Source: Bacillota bacterium
GTDB lineage: Bacteria; Bacillota; UBA4882; UBA10575
Direction: 5' to 3'
NCBI GenBank assembly: GCA_012837715.1
Contig: DUQR01000005.1
Span: forward strand, 1 to 36,728
Length of the DNA: 36,728 nt
Shown: positions 32,653-36,728 of the stretch, in pieces
How the letters are laid out: each line of letters begins with the position of its first letter
Numbering within the stretch: position 1 is the stretch's first letter
The notes under the pieces: generated by a model
Databases searched by the model: none
The model's input: the letters and a program-made list of their open reading frames with translations, nothing else
What the model was told of the DNA's origin: nothing
Program-made: the position numbers and the translations under genes

Positions 32653-33414
32653 TTACTCTTCAGTATTTACTAAGAAAAATATCTTCCGAAGCATGTATTC
32701 TGCAAAATCAAATAATATTTTGTGATCCCAGGTAGCATTCTCTAATTGACTGCTATAAATACCAACAGCATTCCTAATGATTTCTTTATATTTTTCCGGT
32801 AATTGCTCCAGGCCCCAGTCTCCCCCCTCTTTTTTTGACGCAATGCAGTTTTCCTGCAAGTAATATAATACCCGGCAAAGGTTGAGTATATAGTAAACCG
32901 GTTCTTTGCTTATCCCAGCCTGGACTCCCGTAAGATCGTGTAAGAGTGAATCAATATAGTATTCCCTTGGTACCTCGACAAATGCTTCCCCTATTTCTTT
33001 TCCGTACAAGCAGATCCCTCGGTGATAAACGATGGTCATGTGGGCTGATAAATCCTGATCAACATCATTACCGCAAATGAAATTGGTGTCTTTTCTATAC
33101 TGTTCTCTATATAATTCTGAATAATGAACCTCGAAGGGAGTCGGGTATTGAAATTCCTTCGCATACCTCCCAAGAACCACACTCAGTTCAATGCCCTTGC
33201 CTGGCAAATCCTGCAACATCAACAACTTATCAATTAGCAACCTTTTAATTCGCAGCTCAAGCGGGTTATTTACTAAAACCAGAAGATCATTATCGCTTTT
33301 CTCTGTACAACAACCCATTGCCAATGAGCCATGCAAATATATACCCACTAAATTATCTTTTAGGATTTCCACATATTGCTCTACAACATGATCTAATATT
33401 TTTTGGGGATTCAT
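32653..33414 (-). CDS. ANT-type nucleotidyltransferase (aminoglycoside adenylyltransferase-like)
   Basis: A 253-residue protein; ATG 33414 is taken (GAGAGG eight bases before) instead of TTG 33420. The nucleotidyltransferase core reads GIYLHGSLAMGC then SDNDLLVLV: Gly-Ser at 29-30 and metal-binding Asp41-x-Asp43. The C-terminal helical domain (about 150-250) is like ANT(3'')/ANT(9)-type enzymes with a DUF4111-like end. Relatives adenylylate streptomycin or spectinomycin, but many chromosomal homologues have no proven resistance role. It appears intact and has its own ribosome-binding site. Confidence 0.75.
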   Translation of the reverse strand: MNPQKILDHVVEQYVEILKDNLVGIYLHGSLAMGCCTEKSDNDLLVLVNNPLELRIKRLLIDKLLMLQDLPGKGIELSVVLGRYAKEFQYPTPFEVHYSELYREQYRKDTNFICGNDVDQDLSAHMTIVYHRGICLYGKEIGEAFVEVPREYYIDSLLHDLTGVQAGISKEPVYYILNLCRVLYYLQENCIASKKEGGDWGLEQLPEKYKEIIRNAVGIYSSQLENATWDHKILFDFAEYMLRKIFFLVNTEE

Positions 33415-33628
33415 TAACAAACCTCTCGAACAGTAAATATTAATAATCCTACTTCCAAAGGCTTACCCCGATAGCGGATCTTTCTTATCCCGTTTGGCAT
33501 TTTATTTTCATCTAATTTCGGCACTATCCTTTATTTCCCCTCCATTTATGTTAATTAATAAGTAATTCTATATAATTGGAACCTGGACCTATTATTCATC
33601 AGTCTTGATTTACTATAAAAACAAAAAA

Positions 33629-33652
33629 CCGGATTCGATTTCGTAGATCCGG
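33629..33652 (-). terminator. Second terminator downstream of 5S rRNA
   Basis: On minus, CCGGAT and ATCCGG (33647-33652 and 33629-33634) pair around a 12-base loop and are followed by TTTTTTGTTTTT. Tandem terminators are common after rRNA genes. Confidence 0.75.
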
Positions 33653-33691
33653 ATTCTTTAAGCACAGCAATTTTCTTAAAAACATAGCAAA

Positions 33692-33717
33692 AACCAGGAT
33701 TTCTATTAATCCTGGTT
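33692..33717 (-). terminator. First terminator downstream of 5S rRNA
   Basis: AACCAGGATT and AATCCTGGTT (33708-33717 and 33692-33701) form a 10-bp perfect stem with a 6-base loop. On the minus strand the stem ends in a T run. It begins 10 bases after the 3' end of the 5S rRNA. Confidence 0.85.
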
Positions 33718-33726
33718 CAAAATTAC

Positions 33727-33900
33727 TTCCTGGCAACGTCCTGCTCTCCCAGCCGGTCGCCCAACAAGTACCATCGGCGCTGAGGGGCTTAACTGCCAGT
33801 TTCGGAATGGGAACGGCCTCGGCTTTTGCCATCCATGGCGCCTCGGCTTGGAGCCCTCCTGCCTCTACAGATGGTTCCCCCTCGCCATAGTCACCAGGAA
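33727..33900 (-). rRNA. rrf: 5S ribosomal RNA with a ~55-nt internal insertion
   Basis: On the minus strand the ends TTCCTGG (33894-33900) and CCAGGAA (33727-33733) form helix I. The 3' two thirds are canonical: CCGTTCCCATTCCG, CAGTTAAGCCCCTCAGCGCC, GATGGTACT, CTGGGAGAGCAGG. The 5' arm GTGACTATGGCGAGGGGGAACCA is also normal. Between GGAACCA and CCGTTCCC lie 55 extra bases (33817-33871), making 174 nt against about 119 expected. The insert sits at the 5' base of helix III, so helices I, II, IV and V stay intact and helix III can still close (GCCG with TGGC). It contains a direct repeat of AAGCCGAGGC, and CCATC/GATGG can fold it into a hairpin. Two terminators follow. It could be a living variant or a pseudogene; the intact ends favour the former. 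Confidence 0.85.
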
Positions 33901-33917
33901 AGGTATGAACTTCATTG

Positions 33918-34712
33918 TCAAGCTATTCCCAATAGCTTTACCCCATTATTGTATAAAATCGCTTCCCTTTCGGCTTCTGTCAGGTCCAGCCGGAGAAAGC
34001 GATCAAGTTCATCCCGTTGTCTCCACATGGGGTAATCCGAGCCAAATATGAACTTATCCACGCCGTGGCTGCGAATCATGTCTACTGCCGTAGCCGGATC
34101 AAGATAGGCTAAGGAACTTGAAGTGTCCATGTAAATATTCCTACCCAGCAAATACTTGCGGGAATCCTCCCACATCCTGTAACCTCCAAAATGGGCGGCG
34201 ATAACAACTAGATCGGGGAACTTGTCAAGAACATGGGCAAGGCGGAGGGGGCTTGAAGAGTCCCGGTCCGGGTCCCCCACATGGATTAAAAGGGGGAGTT
34301 TTCCGGCGATGCCTTTGTAAACCGGCATCATGGCTGGTTCGTCGATAACAAAATGTTGAAATTCGGGGTGCAGTTTGACCCCTTTTAAGCCCAAGCCGAT
34401 GATCCTCTGCACCTCGGCATCAACATCGTCAAGACCAAAATGTAAAGTACCAAAACCCACCAGGTTGCTGTGGCTTTTAACAACGTCCGCAATATAATTG
34501 TTGATGGCCGTCACCTGCTCCACATGGGTCGCGGAAGAATGGACCAGACAACGGTCGACGCCAAGTTGCCGGCCGCTTTCCAGCAGGGCGTCAACAGTAC
34601 CATTTTCATACATATCAATATGGTAATACCTTCCGATACTCTCGACGGCCTTTTGGGCAATTTTATCAGGGAAGATATGGGTGTGAACATCAAAAATTTT
34701 ATATTTTTCCAT
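33918..34712 (-). CDS. Amidohydrolase family protein (Amidohydro_2, ACMSD-like)
   Basis: A 264-residue TIM-barrel hydrolase; the start is ATG 34712 rather than the adjacent TTG. Metal-site motifs appear in order: DVHTHIFP (8-15), VKLHPEFQ (near 131-138), LLIHVGD (near 158), VIAAHFGG (near 186-193), and FGSDYPMW (near 230-237) with the conserved Asp. Members hydrolyse or decarboxylate small cyclic and carboxylated metabolites. The stop codon lies 17 bases before the 5S rRNA, and the last codons form a hairpin (AAGCTATT/AATAGCTT). It may be co-transcribed with the 5S RNA. Confidence 0.82.
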   Translation of the reverse strand: MEKYKIFDVHTHIFPDKIAQKAVESIGRYYHIDMYENGTVDALLESGRQLGVDRCLVHSSATHVEQVTAINNYIADVVKSHSNLVGFGTLHFGLDDVDAEVQRIIGLGLKGVKLHPEFQHFVIDEPAMMPVYKGIAGKLPLLIHVGDPDRDSSSPLRLAHVLDKFPDLVVIAAHFGGYRMWEDSRKYLLGRNIYMDTSSSLAYLDPATAVDMIRSHGVDKFIFGSDYPMWRQRDELDRFLRLDLTEAEREAILYNNGVKLLGIA

Positions 34713-34870
34713 CAAATAGCATCATTATCCTGTTATCCAGATTCTTTTCAAAGTTTCCCGGCAAAAATCCATTAATTATCTTATCACACCTCCCTACACA
34801 GAACAAGGACTGTAGGTATAAAGATCGTGTCAAGCCATTGTAGTTTTTTTTGAACCTCACATTAGCGAAC

Positions 34871-35008
34871 TTACCGTTGTAATGGTTCGATTTTAGGGTC
34901 GAATTCTTTAACGCACAACGCTAACGATATAAACGATTTCGGTGAAATATTTCCTGCGATCACTTGCTTATCGTCTTCCTCAGTCAACTCATGTGCTGCC
35001 CATGAACC
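34871..35008 (-). other. Coding-like 45-codon frame continuing past the acetyltransferase stop
   Basis: In the same frame as the upstream acetyltransferase, directly after its TAA, the sequence reads on for 45 codons (AAHELTEEDDKQVIAGNISP, then LALCVKEFDPKIEPLQR-stop). It has a natural-looking composition and no start codon. It may be the tail of a lost gene. Nothing else is seen between 34713 and 34870. Confidence 0.3.
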
Positions 35009-35476
35009 TTAGCATCTTTCCAAAACATATAACCTGGGCTTAAAGCCAAACTTCTCATAAAACTTCAGAACCTCTTCATTCCCAACGGCGACGCTAATCA
35101 CAATATCGGTGATTCCATTATCCCTGAACCAGGCCAGTGATTCTTCCATCAGCCTTGAACCATAATCACATCCCCTGTATTCTTCTTCTATATAAATGGA
35201 ATCAATCTCTCCCCTGCTTTTATCCGTAATAGACGCAATGCAGTAGCCGATTATTCGCGCGCATGCGGCTCCATCATTCTTCTCCCTAGTGACAATGATT
35301 TTAAGTTCATTGTTTGCCCCAAACAAATCTTTCTTCCGGTCAGCCCAGGTTTTCTTCTCAAAGTACTCCCGGAAATGCACCGTCTTTTGCACGTGATGGT
35401 TCTTGATTTTTTCCCACAACGGCCTTATTAGATCCATCTCCCCGGTTGGCAATTTTGCAAAAACAATTTTTTTCAT
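35009..35476 (-). CDS. GNAT-family N-acetyltransferase
   Basis: A 155-residue protein; ATG 35476 is preferred over 35509 because GGGTGA lies five bases before it. The GNAT fold is complete: strand 4 with RIIGYCIASI (about 86-95), then EIDSIYIEEEYRGCDYGSRLMEESLAWF (about 101-128) with the acetyl-CoA loop RGCDYGS in place of R/Q-x-x-G-x-G/A, and FYEKFGFKPR near the end. It transfers an acetyl group to an unknown amine. Confidence 0.85.
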   Translation of the reverse strand: MKKIVFAKLPTGEMDLIRPLWEKIKNHHVQKTVHFREYFEKKTWADRKKDLFGANNELKIIVTREKNDGAACARIIGYCIASITDKSRGEIDSIYIEEEYRGCDYGSRLMEESLAWFRDNGITDIVISVAVGNEEVLKFYEKFGFKPRLYVLERC

Positions 35477-35732
35477 CGCTTCACCCTTTTCTCTGCCAGA
35501 CCCTGGCATCCTACACTCCTTCCGCCGTTCAGTTTTTTTCTTTAATGTACTTCATAAATATGATAAACGGAATGACCAATTTTTCAGAGTCGTTTTTCTA
35601 CCACATTTTCTAATAAATCAGAATTGAATATCTGCTCCTACCGACCTGGCTGTTACCAGCACAAAACGCAAGACTCGCTACCGGTGGAGCGGCTACCTCC
35701 TTTCCGGATAGAGACTTTTACTCTATCAGAAC

Positions 35733-35751
35733 CGCCAAGCTTCGCTTGGCG
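35733..35751. repeat. Perfect 8-bp stem-loop beside element B
   Basis: CGCCAAGC (35733-35740) pairs with GCTTGGCG (35744-35751) over TTC. It abuts the CTAAC end of the attC-like element B. The remaining 250 bases up to the acetyltransferase start contain GC-rich, RNA-like sequence with no gene seen. Confidence 0.5.
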
Positions 35752-35753
35752 CA

Positions 35754-35910
35754 CTAACATTTCCGGGTTCCCGATGTTGCCGGGCCTTAGAGGCGCCGAC
35801 CAAACCCTAGTGCTTACCCTTAATTTAATCGGCGCCGTCCGATTTAGCTTAGGCCTGGTAATATGGGCCGGAGTGGCCAAAGGGAACGGAGCCGGGAATC
35901 CTGTTGTTAG
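35754..35910 (-). repeat. attC-like structured element, copy B (complete)
   Basis: 157 bases with complementary ends: CTAACA (35754-35759) and TGTTAG (35905-35910). Inside are further paired blocks: GGCGCCGA with TCGGCGCC (8 bp perfect), CCGGGCCTTAG with CTTAGGCCTGG, and TTCCGGGTTCCC roughly with GGGAACGGAGCCGGGAA. The whole can fold into one long imperfect hairpin, as integron attC sites do. The first 60 bases align with copy C at about two thirds identity. Similarity stops exactly at CTAAC/GTTAG. Confidence 0.55.
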
Positions 35911-35943
35911 CTGGCGTAGCCAAACTTCCATCTGCGATCATAG

Positions 35944-36597
35944 TTACTTTCTTGCCTCTACTAATAAAGCAACGATTTTGTGTTCCTTCCCGTTCAAATT
36001 ATTGAATCTATATACCTTATCCTTAATCTTAACTTCGCTAAATGCTTTAAACATTTTTTCTAATTCTTCACGTGTTGTATAGTAATGGGGTATATCTTCT
36101 TCTCCGGGGCTACCACCAACAAATGTGTTTGGCGCAATCTCATAGCCAATACCATAAGTTGGATCATCAGTTGTTACAAAATCAGTTACAACCATTCCAC
36201 CTTTTTTTAAGACCCTATATATTTCATTAATGCCTTTTTCTATCTGTTCCTTTGTACCATGACCTTGTACCCAAATGCATAGAACTCCATCAAAACTTTC
36301 ATCTTCAAAAGTCATAGAATACATATCTTGAACACTGAAGTCAACATTTTCGAATTTTGCATCATTGATTAATTTCTTTGTTATATCCAATCCGGTCTCC
36401 GATATGTCACAAGCATGGACATTAAAACCTTTATCAGCTAAGTAATATGTATGTCTCCCAGTTCCACACCCTAAATCGAGAATCCTACTGAAATTATTCT
36501 CAGAAAATAATTCTGCTGCTTTTATCACAGAATCTAAGACTTCTATTTGAACTCTACCTTGTTCAACATAAATTTTTTCCCAACTGCCGTTACTCAT
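35944..36597 (-). CDS. Class I SAM-dependent methyltransferase
   Basis: A 217-residue methyltransferase behind AAAGGAG. Motif I is RILDLGCGTGRHT (38-50), the acidic loop is VHACDISETG, motif IV is SFDGVLCIWVQGHGT, and post-motif LKKGGMVVTDF follows. It is of the small-molecule (Methyltransf_11/25) type, substrate unknown. The gene fills the space between the core sites at 36647 and 35910, with 49 bases before its start codon and 33 after its stop, the compact layout expected of an integron cassette. Confidence 0.85.
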   Translation of the reverse strand: MSNGSWEKIYVEQGRVQIEVLDSVIKAAELFSENNFSRILDLGCGTGRHTYYLADKGFNVHACDISETGLDITKKLINDAKFENVDFSVQDMYSMTFEDESFDGVLCIWVQGHGTKEQIEKGINEIYRVLKKGGMVVTDFVTTDDPTYGIGYEIAPNTFVGGSPGEEDIPHYYTTREELEKMFKAFSEVKIKDKVYRFNNLNGKEHKIVALLVEARK

Positions 36598-36646
36598 AAT
36601 ATGTTCTCCTTTTTTATTTTATCGAATACTATATTAGCTATGGCAG

Positions 36647-36728
36647 CTAACGTTTGCCGATTACCGACGGCCATGGACCTTAAGGCGCAGACCGGGCCTA
36701 GTGCGACGACACTTAGGCCCGGGCAAGC
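36647..36728 (-). repeat. attC-like element, copy C (runs off the window)
   Basis: On plus it begins CTAACGTTTGCCG, then ATTACCGACGGCC, and aligns with copy B, notably the shared CCTTA..GGCGC..GACC and CCTAGTGC blocks. At the window edge CGGGCCTA-GTG and CAC-TTAGGCCCG form a near-perfect stem of 11 pairs. The other end lies outside the window. Confidence 0.5.

Noticed and set aside
33918-33923. TTGACA directly upstream of the 5S rRNA as a promoter
   Set aside because: It overlaps the end of the amidohydrolase gene and no -10 lies at 16-18 bases before the 5S start.
34915-34930. AACGCTAACG as a further attC-type core
   Set aside because: The flanking sequence does not resemble copies A-C and lies within a coding-like frame; too short to count.
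35640-35753. Group II intron or IS200/IS605 end beside element B
   Set aside because: RNA-like GC-rich sequence with one good hairpin, but no domain V, no reverse transcriptase and no TnpA/TnpB frame nearby.
35653-35931. 92-codon minus-strand reading frame with signal-like Arg/Ser/Gly-rich peptide
   Set aside because: It runs straight through the structured repeat B and the adjacent hairpin, has no ribosome-binding site, and its composition follows the GC-rich palindromes. It is more likely a by-product of the repeat than a gene.
1-36728. tRNA genes, CRISPR arrays, riboswitches, prophage genes, an integrase
   Set aside because: No T-arm motif with matching acceptor stem, no regularly spaced repeats, no recognised riboswitch core, and no tyrosine or serine recombinase frame were seen on either strand.

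Overview
The window looks like a chromosomal piece of an anaerobic Bacillota (Firmicutes) lineage that has an outer membrane. The clues are Firmicutes-type Shine-Dalgarno sites and sigma-A promoters, a YtrA-type GntR operon, LplB/YtcP-type sugar permeases and CPBP proteases. They sit beside an operon whose last product reads as an outer-membrane beta-barrel ending in Phe. A diderm class such as Limnochordia/Hydrogenispora-like bacteria would fit, but this is inference.

Layout. (1) 1-2.5 kb, minus strand: the 5' part of an asparaginase-like gene, then a YtrA-type regulator/ABC ATPase/ABC-2 permease operon with a consensus promoter and a palindromic operator. (2) 2.6-3.2 kb, plus strand: a YiiX/NlpC-P60-like permuted papain-fold protein. 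(3) 3.2-13.3 kb: a sugar-acid or oligosaccharide utilisation locus. Minus strand: AraC regulator, two sugar ABC permeases, a decayed 2-hydroxyacid dehydrogenase, KDPG aldolase and an FGGY kinase. Plus strand, divergent: two Gfo/Idh/MocA oxidoreductases, followed by an iron-type alcohol dehydrogenase lacking one usual metal ligand. No solute-binding protein is present, and a scar lies where one would be expected. (4) 13.3-14.9 kb, minus: a secreted DUF4932-type HEWGH metallopeptidase. (5) 15.2-20.6 kb, plus: a LolA-like carrier, a LolD/MacB-type ATPase, two FtsX-type permeases and a beta-barrel protein, which together look like a trans-envelope export or lipoprotein-sorting module. (6) 20.7-22.2 kb, plus: a zinc-ribbon protein and a WYL regulator whose promoters share a TGACA-N6-TGTC motif.

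(7) 22.2 kb to the end: every recognisable gene is on the minus strand, the DNA is visibly more A+T-rich, and intact small accessory genes alternate with gene debris. Intact genes include acetyltransferases, methyltransferases, a CPBP protease, a ChaN/EreA-like protein, an ANT-type nucleotidyltransferase and an amidohydrolase. Debris includes remnants of GNAT, CPBP, Nudix, ferredoxin, LuxR, IS256 and metallo-beta-lactamase-fold genes. Two methyltransferase genes are tightly bracketed by CTAAC/GTTAG core sites, and copies of a structured element end exactly at GTTAG. This resembles integron attC sites and gene cassettes, although no integrase is in the window.

The most unusual single item is a 5S rRNA gene (33727-33900, minus). 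Its ends and conserved core are intact and it is followed by two intrinsic terminators, but it carries about 55 extra nucleotides at the 5' base of helix III. It stands alone, 17 bases after an amidohydrolase gene.
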